Assembly: GCA_947561715.1 (NCBI GenBank)
Contig: OX387202.1
Span: 3,919,001-3,983,000 of the forward strand
Length of the DNA stretch: 64,000 nt
Direction: 5' to 3'
Origin: Ascidia mentula
Taxonomy: Eukaryota; Chordata; Ascidiacea; Phlebobranchia; Ascidiidae
Shown here: piece by piece, positions 32,745-43,150 of the stretch
Layout: each line of letters opens with the position of its first letter
Position numbering within the stretch: position 1 is the stretch's first letter
Translations under genes and position numbers: made by a program
Notes under the pieces: model-generated
Told to the model about the DNA's origin: nothing
Seen by the model: only the letters and a program-made list of their open reading frames with translations
The model's database searches: none

Positions 32745-33825
32745 CACTTGGTGATAAATGAAAACTGAAAATAGGTTTTGACCACCAGGTATCATAATGA
32801 TATACGGATCTGACGTTCTTCTGGCGAAAAACAACAAAAATACACTTTTTGTTGAAAAAAGATTGTATTTTCTGACGTTTCGCCTGTACGAACAACTAGG
32901 CTTCTTAAGAGAATAAAACAAACACAGTAGCGAAGCGAACCCACAGGGCAAAGAAATTAAGCGACAAAAAGTACAATAACGCGCATCAGTTAAAACACAG
33001 CGGGACATAAATCAATGGACAACATCAATCGCGGGTAAAACGGCCAAACGTTGGAAACAAAAGTCACCAGTGATTACGGGCGAAATTGTGGAGCACGGGT
33101 GAAAATACTTTTCAATCATTACGATTTAAGATATTAGGTAACGAATTAATATAATAATTTTTCACAACCAACCGTTTTGCCCAAATTGTTTCCTGTTTCA
33201 ATCCTTTTGCTTCCTTCCAATAGATACGGTGGTCGGTGTTAAGCATATGGGCACATAGAGCAGATTTATTGGGTTCCACATTGCGTATAGCTGCTTTGTG
33301 TTCTATAATACGAGACGTTAAATTGCGCTTAGTCTGGTCAATATACACTGTGTTGCAATCAAGGCAAGGTATCAAGTAAACCACACCGGTCATTTGAAGC
33401 ATGGGAATACGGTCTTATGTTTGGGAAACATATTTTCTAAATTGCACACCGGTTTCATGGCAACTTTTACACCAGTGGCGTTGAGTATTCTTGATATCCG
33501 CTCAGAAACTCCCTTTACATATGTTATGGAAGTGAATGCTGTGTATGTTTGTGTGGGTTTGTGGTGTGTGTGGGGTTTGTGATATAAGTTAGTGGGGAAT
33601 TTGTTTAGATTTAGGACGTCCCGAATGTGTTTGCGTTCAACCCTCCGAGTGTGTGGATCCGCAATATGTGTAATCCACAGTAAGTTTTTTATGTTTCGGG
33701 TGGTGAGAGGTGTACATAAGGTTCTGGCCACAGTAAGTTTTTGATGTTTCGGATGGTGAGAGGCCTACACGCAATAACCGCTACTTACAATACACCTCTC
33801 ACCATCCGAAACATCAAGGCAATGG
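32745..33825 (-). mobile_element. Penelope-like element, family A copy 3 (5'-truncated)
   Basis: GIY-YIG domain at 33,402-33,112 (VVYLIPCLDCNTVYIDQTKR, with Asp for Gly in the YIG half) and the end of the reverse transcriptase at 33,731-33,390. The frames do not join. The hammerhead-like motif near 32,872-32,911 has lost its core (CTTAAGA). The 5' end is a scrambled segment with a tandem duplication and an inverted repeat. The copy is inactive. Confidence 0.85.
33741..33817. repeat. Perfect 23-bp inverted repeat at a Penelope 5' junction
   Basis: Arms 33,741-33,763 and 33,795-33,817 are exact reverse complements separated by 31 bases. Both are element sequence (GATGTTTCGGATGGTGAGAG). The plus-strand side of the loop corresponds to ACCGCTACTTACAATACACC of the element, so the 5' end folds back on itself. 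Confidence 0.85.
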
Positions 33826-36800
33826 TAGCCTATATAGCCATGGCAACATTTAAGTAAACATATATATATATATATATACCATTCTTTAAACTTCGGTACA
33901 ACCGAAATATCGCAAATTTCTTATCACATATTGACAAATGTTGTTTCTGTTAAAATGAAAATCGACGTGAAAACATACAGTAAGCACATTTACATCCAAC
34001 TCTCTCGTTTTCAAAGAAAGGAAATAAGGCAACCGCCGCTTGTCGGATTCAGCTTTAATCCGATGTGCACAGTGGTTGAGACGGATTGGATTTCTGAAGA
34101 TCTTATGCCGAAACGTGACTTAAATTTGGTGACAAATTATATCGCCTTGTAAGAAATTTTGTTTTACGACGAGTGGATATTTAATTGAAATATGTAGGTT
34201 TCGAGCCTTGTTTATTTTCTTATATCATTTCTGAGAAATACCTCTTTCAAGAATTCAGATTTGAATCTGATGTTCCAGACCTTCCACCATTACCTTTACG
34301 AATGTGACATTGAGAGAAATAATAGCGATTAGAGATTTTATTTTATTTACGTTTAACAGACCACGTTGTTTATAATTTCAGATCAAAACCAGGGAAAATG
34401 AAACCTGCTGGAAATTTTTTTCCACAGAAATAAAACGATAATAATAAAACATCTCCTACTGTCACAAATAAAATCCAATGAGTTATTCCGCATATCGAAG
34501 TTGAATGGACGAGATCTGTCACACCGAGCATTACCATGCATTGGTGTAAAACCGCAAACAACTCACTCACTTAACGAAGTTTTGATCCGCATTATCGATG
34601 CTCTTGCATAAAATGCCTTTACTGTAAGGACTTCCCACACACTTTTCGTCTTTTATATCCATCACTGTTTTGTATTCTTTGTGCGTTATGGCCTTATCAC
34701 ATGACTAGGTTGCTGCCCCTTCCCCGTTTTGTTGCTATGGTCTACTATCACCTTGAGTGTGGCCTCTTGGCGTTTTTGTGTACGTGTTGTCACGGACGCT
34801 TGTCACAGGAAAAGTTTTAACGTTTTTTTTCCAATTTTTTGTTTAGACAATCAAAAAAGACTTGATGATGTGTTTTGTTGTGGTTTTTAATTTTTTAAGG
34901 CTTTTCTTGTAACACAGACAATGCAGATGCCAAAAGGCGAAATTAAAATTTATGTTAAAAAAAGATAATAAACTGGTGTTGATCGTCCTTCACTCCTTAT
35001 GGTGTTCCAGGAATATATTATGTTGATTCACAAAGACAGTTCCGCCGGTCACCGACTTCCACAGTCTGATTCCTGTACTTTTTAAAATTTTATCCAGACC
35101 AAGAATTCGATAAATATCATGCTAAATGTGTGCAAAATATCTACAGTTTCGTTACCAACAAAAATCGTGCTAACATTAGTGTAAATGTAAATAATTTCAG
35201 TCCGTTGCACCAGACAAACCGAACAAATCTCAGTCAGGTGAAATGCTATTGCTGCAGAAACATGGTGGGAAAAAGTCCGATGAGACCAAGATAAACATCA
35301 GTAGTCCTTAATTTTCCTTAATAACAGCAAATTTCCTGTCCAGCAAAGCTGTCTTTTGCGAAAAACATAGTTCGCTACACAATTGTTTATGTTTTAACGT
35401 ATTTCTCACTTCTGTGCCGCTACATTATACAAGCAGTCCAGCAAATAATTTGTTACTGTAGCTTTCAGACATATATTTTAAGTTTATTTTTGATCAAGCA
35501 AAAATCTTTACTTCCCCTTTGCAAATCAATTTACTTCTGTCAACTCTGGCAAATATTTACCAATCTTTCTGGGTGCCCAAATACGTTTGCAAACAAAAAA
35601 TATATGGGTTCTTCAACAGGGCGTAAAGTCCGCCTTTATCATAATGACTTTATTTAAAACTTATAATAGTTGTGCATTAAATTTGCCTATCTTTGGTGGT
35701 TTGGTAGATTTTGGGACTGCAAATTGAAAGATCATTCTCTTACACAAGGCATATTATAACATATGCGGTATAGGTTCGAACGTAAACAGTAGTAAAAGAA
35801 CTAATTATGGGTAAATTTAACATAACAAGAGTTTCCAGTTGACAAACGGTGCATGTTGGTATTTATGCAAACATTGAATTGTTACGTCAGGCAGTAATTG
35901 AAGCTTAATACCAATATCATGGTTTTCCCGGGTTGCCTCTGCAGAAATGCTTTGAACATCAATATATGTCAAAGTCAAATTCTCACCAATAACGAAAACA
36001 GATTCAATACCATTAACACAAACTCTCCTACAATAGAGATAGCAATAAAAATAAAGTTTTTTTTGGTATGTTTTGTCGGCAATGTGGCGGCTCAGTTTTG
36101 TCCTTGCTGAGCATTTAGAAACAGAAATAAACTAACACATGATTTTCCTGATTCGAGTAAAATTGGAGTTGCAAACAATTTACAATGTTTTATCAGAAAA
36201 TCATTAAAATCTGGATTATTTTATTCAAATCTTTGCGGATAAAAGTTGCTCAAGTTACATCTTGTATTTCAATTCGTAAAAAGATGTAAGGCCCAAAAAT
36301 TAGATTTTCATGCTGCCGAACGTAATACATTGTCTTTCATCCAGAAACCTAAGGCCTGCTGTTTACACGATCTGGATATTACTATGGTATCGCCACTGGT
36401 AAGTTTGCCTTCAAATCACCGTTAAAATGAATAGAATTTTTCTTAAGTTGCTCCCTAGCGCAATTTGTTAAAACGAATTAGTAAAAAGTAAACACCCCCT
36501 CGGCGATTCGAGATTCCAATTTGGATGCCAACACAAACAGTGAAACTCACATTTGTTTTCCTACCCAAATTGCTCAAAATGCTTTAATAATTTAATGCCA
36601 CCCTATTGCAGCTTTCCTCTGAGCAGAACGTTTTCTATTTTTCTGAAAAGTACTCGGCAAACACGAAATTACTCCATTCGTTTCTCGTCTGTTCAACATA
36701 TTCAACCTACTAGATGGGATGAACATGGATCAATATGGGACTTTTCGATGGCAATACCTCTTATACCTCACCAAATTTGTCTATGCTTTTTTTGTCTGGA

Positions 36801-36893
36801 TTCTTTTTTTAGTCTGGATTGATTAAGATCGTGAGATGTGCAGAAGAATCGGCCTTAAAATATCATTGCAATTGCGCGATATAGATGGAAGCT
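33826..36893. other. Gene-poor stretch
   Basis: A (TA)n run lies at 33,860-33,878. Otherwise this is 3 kb of AT-rich sequence without a frame, splice-bounded exon or repeat that I recognise. Open stretches at 35,898-36,110 and 36,553-36,822 have no family resemblance and no flanking splice sites. Confidence 0.5.
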
Positions 36894-38315
36894 TCAGCAC
36901 GCAAACGACAAAAACAAAGAAAAGAAATCAATAATTTTATCGTCGGTAGCATGTAAAAAGTCCTGCGGTACAACAGTGGTCATTTCTAGTGATGTCTTAC
37001 GCCGGATCCGGGTACCCGGACCCGGCCGGATATTGACCAATTTTCAATACCCGGACCCGGCCGGATAATACACTTAATTTTACCGGATAGTTGGGAAAGC
37101 ATTTTTGTCCTAAAAACGGACAAACATTCGCAAATTGCTCGTTTTTGGGACCCGGTCTGTGATACTCGCCGACTTCCGATTTTTCTTTTGTTTGTTATCA
37201 AGGTTTTCGTGACGTGTTATACCATATTAATAAATGCCCACGTTTATTTGTTCCACTTATGATAAGCTAACCTTAACATAGCATTCTGTTTGGCAATCAA
37301 ACATTTTTGCCATAATACACGAATCGGCGTTAACAAACTGCCGGATCCAAATTACCCGGCCGGATTTGATTGACAACTATCCGGATTCGGCCGGGCCGGA
37401 TAATTTGGAACTGGGAACATCACTAGTCATTTCCCATGTGTCGATGTATGATACGAAGGCAAGATCAGAGAAATAGCGGCGAAGAATTAGATCTGTTCTC
37501 ATGTAAAGCCACTCGCTCAAGGTAATTGGGTAACTTTGCGTGTAACGAACAGCGCCACGAAGAAATATTTTGGTTTCAGGAAGACGTTTGTGCAAATCAA
37601 TTATCGCATATTTTATTCCTGATGCTCGTTGAAGCAAAACACCGGGGTCGTATTGAAGAAAATGTGCACCTATATTAAACACCAAAATAACACTACGATT
37701 TGTTGTAATATCTCGTAACGTATCGACAATATAAGGACGACTTTCTGGAGGTCCTGGGTTGTACAACGGGTTACCATGTGCCCGGTAATGAAGTTCAATG
37801 TCAAATTTTCTGCCAATGGCATTTCTACTCATGGACCAACAACGATTACTCAAGGGATTGGGATCATCTTTTGCTTGTAATAACGGCAGCAGTCTCTTTG
37901 TCGAATCACCAACAAAAATATATCGATTTATGTTGAAGACATTGTCCGTCGCTTCATTCTTATTTTCGTTGTTACAAACCAATGAATTCCATTTTCCATC
38001 ATAGTAATAACCGCTCGGATAACTGAAATTTTTTATGTGAAGTTGCACTGCTGTGTTATTTTCACATTTCTCTAAACTCCTTAAACTGTCTTTAATATTC
38101 CCATTGACAATAAGAAGTTTTCCGGGATTTCCCAACTCAACTTGCCAGTTAACCTTGGACTTGAAAAGCAGTTGAGAACCAAGAGAGTTTCCTGGCAGAG
38201 TGACAAATTCAATCATTGGGATTACTTTGGGACAACTTGTATTTGGTGTTAAGCCACCGCATTTCCATGTAATCCCGTGGTAAGGTCGGGAATAGTCACA
38301 AACCGGCGATTTTTG
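36894..38315 (-). pseudogene. Last exon of an NXPE-like (PC-esterase) gene, cut by a hAT-type element
   Basis: After the acceptor ATATTTTCAG the exon starts QKSPVCDYSRPYHGITWKCG and is open to 37,426. It has the GDS-type esterase block (YIFVGDSTKRLLP), a HGNP segment and FNIGAHFLQY, as in NXPE proteins, which are secreted or Golgi-type PC-esterase relatives. After YIDTWEMT the frame enters a 439-bp insert. Beyond it the same frame continues for 27 codons to TGA at 36,894, ending FLSFAC, as NXPE family proteins end. With the insert the product ends in SDVPSSKLSGPAESG. Earlier exons were not found. Confidence 0.8.
36987..37425. mobile_element. Non-autonomous hAT-type transposon in the NXPE exon
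   Basis: The 439-bp element has ends TAGTGATGT and ACATCACTA and an exact 8-bp target duplication GTCATTTC (36,979-36,986 and 37,426-37,433). Inside are repeated CCCGGACCCGGCCGGAT blocks at both ends and no transposase. The 8-bp duplication and TAGTG ends fit the hAT superfamily. It depends on a transposase elsewhere. Confidence 0.88.
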
Positions 38316-38940
38316 CTGAAAATATATACGTTTTAATTTTTGACGAAAACGGCGGAGAAATAGGATTATTCATGCAAAATGCAGCGGTTGAGCATAGAAT
38401 TTACCTTAATCAAATAAGTAACAAGACTTATTTGTTAAAAAAATAATGATTGTTGCGAGTAATGCTTAAAGAACAAAATAGCCTTCAAATGTAGTAATTC
38501 TTTACTTGTTATTTTAATATATTTTTAATGCTGTGGAAATTAACGAGCAAGGGACCTTTGGTCTACGTCACACATTATCGTTTTGCCATCGGGAAAAACT
38601 GCTTTATAAGGTTTGAGGGGATTGATCAAAGTTGCTTTTCATGAAGTCTCTTGCTTCAATCAATCCTTCTAACTTCTGTCCAACCGTGTAGTTAACATGT
38701 AATGATAACAGATAGTTTGGGATCTGTGGTTTGGGAAATGTTTTTCGGCCATTCAACAACGCCCTGTTCGATTTTATTCAGAAGGTCGTCTACTTCAGGC
38801 ATGCATTTTCTCCAATTTCCATTTTCGGTGATCTTTTTTGGAAATTTTTTGATTTTGTCATCTGACAGCGTTTGAGGTTGAAATACAACAAAGTACACAA
38901 TTCGACAGTCATGTAGGAATAAGATTGTTGTGGTACGCAA
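38316..38940. other. Intron or spacer with one small unknown frame
   Basis: An 82-codon frame on the minus strand (38,940-38,692, KIKKFPKKITENGNWRKCMP) has a composition unlike its surroundings and could be an exon. No strong acceptor or donor marks it, so it is not called as a gene. Confidence 0.35.
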
Positions 38941-38955
38941 CAGAATATTTGTTCC

Positions 38956-40860
38956 GTGAACAACGAGGCAGTGTTAAAGGCTCTGTTCAAGGTCAAGGAT
39001 GACGAACTGAAGTTCGCAAGAGCAATACAAATTGCTGTGGAAACTGAAGATGCAGCCAAGGTGGCAAAAGAAACAGTTTTTGGTCCTGTAAGGGAGTCGT
39101 CTGTGAATAAGCTAAAAGGAGGCAAGACAGCGAAGAACTTTATTTTCCGGGATATCCCAAAGGAATCGTTAAAGTGCCACCGGTGCGGAAAACCTGGACA
39201 TTTTGCTTCAAACTGTCCTTTTAAAGACTCGAGGTGCAATTTCTGCAAACGCAAAGGGCATCTGCAAGCTGTGTGTCGTAAGAAGAACCAGATTTCAAGT
39301 GTGAGGTTGGTGGCCTCTGTTAACTGCAAAGCGGTACCAAAATTGGTCATTCCACTTGTTGTCGACTCAAATCATTCAAGGTGGAACTCGATACCGCTGC
39401 AGGTGGTAACATTTTGTCAACCAACGTTTGGAAAAGTATTGGGCGACCGAAGCTGGAGTCCACTAGCGTTGCTTACCGATCCGCCTCCGGTCATCCCCTG
39501 AATATTATTGGTTCTTGCCTGTTGAAGGTCCACGTTCCAAATACCGACCGACAAAAGCTGTTGGGCGCTGCTACTCAACCTATTCTCTTACGATATTGAG
39601 TACAGAAAAACTTCCGACATTAACAATGCCGATGCTCTTAGTCGTCTTCCAGCTGGAAAGGATCTTACATTTGATGAGGAGGAAACCGCCGTTGATACGG
39701 ATACGGTATGTGCGATTACAACGTTGAGTAATCAAGTAAAGCCAGCAGACGCGACAGCTATTATAAAAGAAACGGCCAAAGACCGGATTCTGTCCGAGGT
39801 CATGAGGTATACTCAAGAAGGTTGGCCAAATAAACGTTTTGACAAGCAAATTTCGCTCAATCGTTACAGTCAGATTGCGGACTCCCTTAGCATCAGTCAT
39901 GGCTGCTTACTGTCTGGCTGCAGAGATGTGATACCTGCAAAACTTCAACGTGAAGTTCTCAAGTTGTTGCATCAAAGTTACTTGGGAATGCAAAAGATGA
40001 AGCAACTGGCTAGAACAGCTGTATACTGGCCAAATATCGACAAGGACATCATGGACATGTGTCGCAAATGCCACAACTGTGCCGAGTACACCCGAAAAAC
40101 CTTGGTGTCGACTACATGTGGATCATGCCATTAACTTTATGGGTCACAATTGGCTCGTTATGGTTGACGCTTACTCAAAGTATCCATGCATCCACGCTAC
40201 ACAGTCTATCACAGCAAAAGCTACTGCGGATCTTTTGGAGAAAGACTTTTCTCATTTTGGTTATCCCCATACACTAGTCACTGACAACGCCCCGACGTTC
40301 ACCTCTGACGAATTCAGAAAATTTTGCAAGGAGAGAGGAATAGTTCACCTCACCGGAGCTCCTTACCACACAGCGACAAATGGAGCAGCTGAACGTCTTG
40401 TTCAGACTTTTAAACAAGCATTAAAAAAGTCTGTGAAGCCTCCAATACAAGCAATCATGGAATTTCTCATTTCTCAAGGACGGCGACTGGGAATGGTTAT
40501 TCGCCAAGTCAACTTCTCAACAATCGGCAAATGCGTACGAAGATTGACGCGCTTATACCTTCACCCCCTCATATTGCTCAGGGAAAATTGTCGAGAGAAA
40601 CTTTAGCCGCGAACTCGAAGAATCGTCGCAGTGCACGGACTGCGTACAAAGTAGGGATGCCATGCTACGCATTGTATTATGGCCCAATAGGGAATCTCAT
40701 GTACAAAACAGGGTTCGCAATTTTCATCCTCAGATGCACCCGAGTATGGCCCGGGTAATCCACGAAGGTCCACTGGACGTCGTAAACCGCCGCAACAATT
40801 TTGTTGTTAAAATTGTGTGTGATTTTGTGCATTGCGCGGTTTTGTGTGTTATTGGGGAGG
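38956..40860 (+). pseudogene. Gypsy-3, internally deleted relative of Gypsy-1
   Basis: Gag end with two CCHC knuckles (CHRCGKPGHFASNC and CNFCKRKGHLQAVC), protease in a shifted frame (MELDTAAGGNILS, 39,381), then a jump at about 39,595 directly to the end of RNase H (EYRKTSDINNADALSRLP). The reverse transcriptase is missing. Integrase follows with the HHCC finger (CRKCHNC) and the DDE core (HVDHAINF, VTDNAPTF, NGAAERLVQ) in two frames broken near 40,100. A C-terminal fragment reaches 40,760. It cannot have moved on its own since the deletion. Confidence 0.85.
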
Positions 40861-41115
40861 TGTTGTGGAACGCAACAAAATACTCATTTTGCACTCTGTA
40901 TTTATTTCGTACCCTGCGTTAAATTGCATTCGCAGAATTCCAGTGCCGGAATGTTAATTGAAGTTCCAGCTATAAAGGCAGGTCTCCCTGTGCTTACATT
41001 CATTCTATAATTTTGTGCTATTCGAATCTTATCAATTTATTATTCATATTATCGCTAGTGTATTGATTTTTATTACAAATGCTATGACAAAATAAAATTT
41101 GTGCTAGTGGTTACA
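40861..41115 (+). repeat. Possible 3' LTR of Gypsy-3
   Basis: It starts TGTTGTGGAACGC just after the pol end and has TATAAAGGC (about 40,972) and AAAATAAAAT near its end (41,092). It may end TTACA. No second copy in the window confirms it. Confidence 0.35.
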
Positions 41116-41172
41116 GTTGTATTGTCTCAATATAACATAGGATATCCTGGGTTCAAATCCCGGTGTCGTCAA
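41100..41172 (+). repeat. tRNA-like sequence, probably a SINE head
   Basis: CTAGTGGTTACAG resembles an A box and GGGTTCAAATCCCGG is a good B box with a pairing T-arm. The acceptor stem does not pair, so it is a SINE remnant or tRNA pseudogene. Confidence 0.4.
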
Positions 41173-41344
41173 AAAATGAGGAATTTATCCAGAGCTTAAA
41201 AAAGTTAAATAGATTCACAGGCAAAGTCATAGACAGATTAAATACGAAAAGGACATGACGAATTTGCAAGTATAGAGTAACATACAATAAATCCTGGTTA
41301 ATATTGCATCGCGTGTTACGTCACGTATTGTGTTTACTATACAT

Positions 41345-41557
41345 TCAACGTTTTATCGGAAACAACTCAAGGAACTGCAAGCTAGAAAGGAAAGTTAAAT
41401 GAAAACTTTTCCTGGCGTTTGATCTGATGAGATCCTCCCTTGCTTGTGTGAAGCCACAATATTGAGCACGCAACTCCCTAATGTTGTGAACACATGCAGC
41501 CAATGACTCGGCACTTTCATCCGACAAATCATTTCCGGACAGATCAAGTAACTCCAT
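41345..41557 (-). CDS. Terminal LRR exon of an NLR gene
   Basis: After the acceptor TTTTGTTGTTTAG the exon reads MELLDLSGNDLSDESAESLA and then an LRR half repeat (IRELRAQYCGFTQAREDL), and stops after 70 codons. It begins in phase 0 like all other LRR exons here and has the same LRR pattern, but ends with a stop, so it fits as the last exon of gene B on the minus strand. Its partner exons would be at 45,683 and 49,508. Confidence 0.65.
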   Translation of the reverse strand: MELLDLSGNDLSDESAESLAACVHNIRELRAQYCGFTQAREDLIRSNARKSFHLTFLSSLQFLELFPIKR

Positions 41558-42299
41558 CTAAACAACAAAATAACTTAAGTCAAAAATAAACACAGAAAGT
41601 TTCTTATCATCAGATTATTACGTCAGTGATATCATCGTCGTTTACAACATTTTATTCAAATATATGACAAGGATTTTGGTAATAGTGGTCATTGTTTCAA
41701 AACAATTGACATTGTTTCCAAACAAACAATGCTTTGTTAATATTTGAACCAAACATGTAACAGTAAACTACAGCACAAATTAATATTTTGCATTATCGAC
41801 GTCATCCTGCTGATACTTGGATAAGGAGTGGTTATGTCAGGCGATTTTAGTCTTCTGGTATATTTATTACTGTTTCCTGTTGTGATCTTCAACTTCAACG
41901 TTGTTCTGTGGTTATGTCAGGTTCTTTTGTTTCATTGCAGTTTCCAGATGTTATTTTTTGTTTGTTTCAAACGAATACAGCAGTGGTTACCAACCGGGAT
42001 GACATTTGTAACTTTAATGGGAACTTTTCTTTGTATTCTAAAGCGGATTATTTGCTCAAAATAAAGTTTAGCGTAAGAAGCCAGTATTGAAAAGGTTACG
42101 AACCGAAAGTATCTCGGGACGCAAGAAAGCAGGTAAATATAAAACACTGCGGAAGTTGTCATGGATGGCAACGTATTGTTAATTTCGCACCCTGTGTTTA
42201 CAGTCTAGGTTTCCGGGGTATTGCATCAAACTGTTGCTTCAAAAACTCACAGGTGTAATTTTGTCGGGCGTAGTGGACATCTGACAGTTGTGAGTCGTG
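41558..42299. other. No gene seen
   Basis: The sequence GTGGTTATGTCAGG occurs twice (41,829 and 41,910). Otherwise AT-rich intron-like DNA. Confidence 0.45.
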
Positions 42300-42546
42300 A
42301 AAGCAAACAGATTTCAAGTGTGAGGTTAGTGGCAATTCTCGTAAGCAAAGCCGTGCAAAAATGTTAATTCCACTAGTCGACTCGAAATGGTTTAACATGG
42401 AGCTCGATTCAATGCCAACTGGCAACATTTTTACAAACAAAGTTTGGACAGGTGATTGGACGATCGAAACTTAAAGCAACAAACTTCGGTCACCGATCAA
42501 CTTAGGGACATTCTCTGAATATTATTGGTTCCTGTCGTTAAAAATT
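42300..42546 (+). mobile_element. Gypsy-3-like protease fragment
   Basis: The stretch from CAGATTTCAAGTGTGAGG to CTGAATATTATTGGTTCCTG aligns with 39,289-39,520. It spans the gag-protease border, with MELDSMPTGNIF where Gypsy-3 has MELDTAAGGNIL, and several indels. Confidence 0.75.
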
Positions 42547-42673
42547 CTACTTTCCAATTTTGGATAGCACGAGTCAGCTAATGGGAAAACTTAACAAGAA
42601 ACTTGGGTATCTGGAGTTAAGTAGTCTAAATAAAAAAGCCAAAGCTAGAATGCTGTTCATCATAATGCTGGTA

Positions 42674-42706
42674 AACGTTTCGAACTCATACAGGGTTCAT
42701 CGTCAG
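42674..42706 (-). ncRNA. Hammerhead-ribozyme-like motif, fourth family
   Basis: On the minus strand: CTGACGA, a hairpin closed by GAAC/GTTC around CCTGTATGA, then GAAAC and GTT. The core fits CUGANGA and GAAA; one extra T precedes the hairpin. It lies in non-coding sequence. Confidence 0.45.
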
Positions 42707-43074
42707 TACTCAAATGAGCAGCTTACAAAAAGCCTCGAGGTAGGAAGGGGAAACAAAAGACAGAAGGGAAACAGCAATGACGTAAAACAACAAGCCGGGG
42801 GGCGTTTCACGTGATAACAGCACCGGCAGCCCAGCGGGGTGATCATTAGCAATGTGTCGAGCTGCTGTGCAGACCTAGATTTTAAACAGATAGAGAGGTT
42901 TAGAGCTATCATCTACGTTGAGTGTTGGTTTATGGTGCTGGATGTATATGACAAGAAACTTTATTAAGAAATTGAAGTTTGCTTTGGAGCCAATATTATA
43001 TGGGAAAAAAGTCTATAAAGTCTGTTCTGTTTGCTCTGCTCAGACGATTTAAATCAATGTTACAAAGCAGGAAT

Positions 43075-43150
43075 ACGGACGCCAGGGGAACTCCGTTAGT
43101 TCCAGTACGGAAGTCGACGTCACCAGGTAGCACATCTGGTAGACTCTTTG
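43075..43150 (+). mobile_element. Short Gypsy reverse transcriptase fragment
   Basis: GGGGAACTCCGTTAGTTCCAG and the following 35 bases match 14,349-14,395 (protein GTPLVPVRKSTSPG against GTPVVPIRKSLLPG). Confidence 0.6.

Noticed and set aside
33860-33878. (TA)n run as a promoter or origin
   Set aside because: Simple repeat at the edge of a transposon copy; nothing around it supports a function.
34090-34130. CTGAAGA ... GAAACGTGA, hammerhead-like core
   Set aside because: There is no hairpin between the two core parts, so the fold cannot form.
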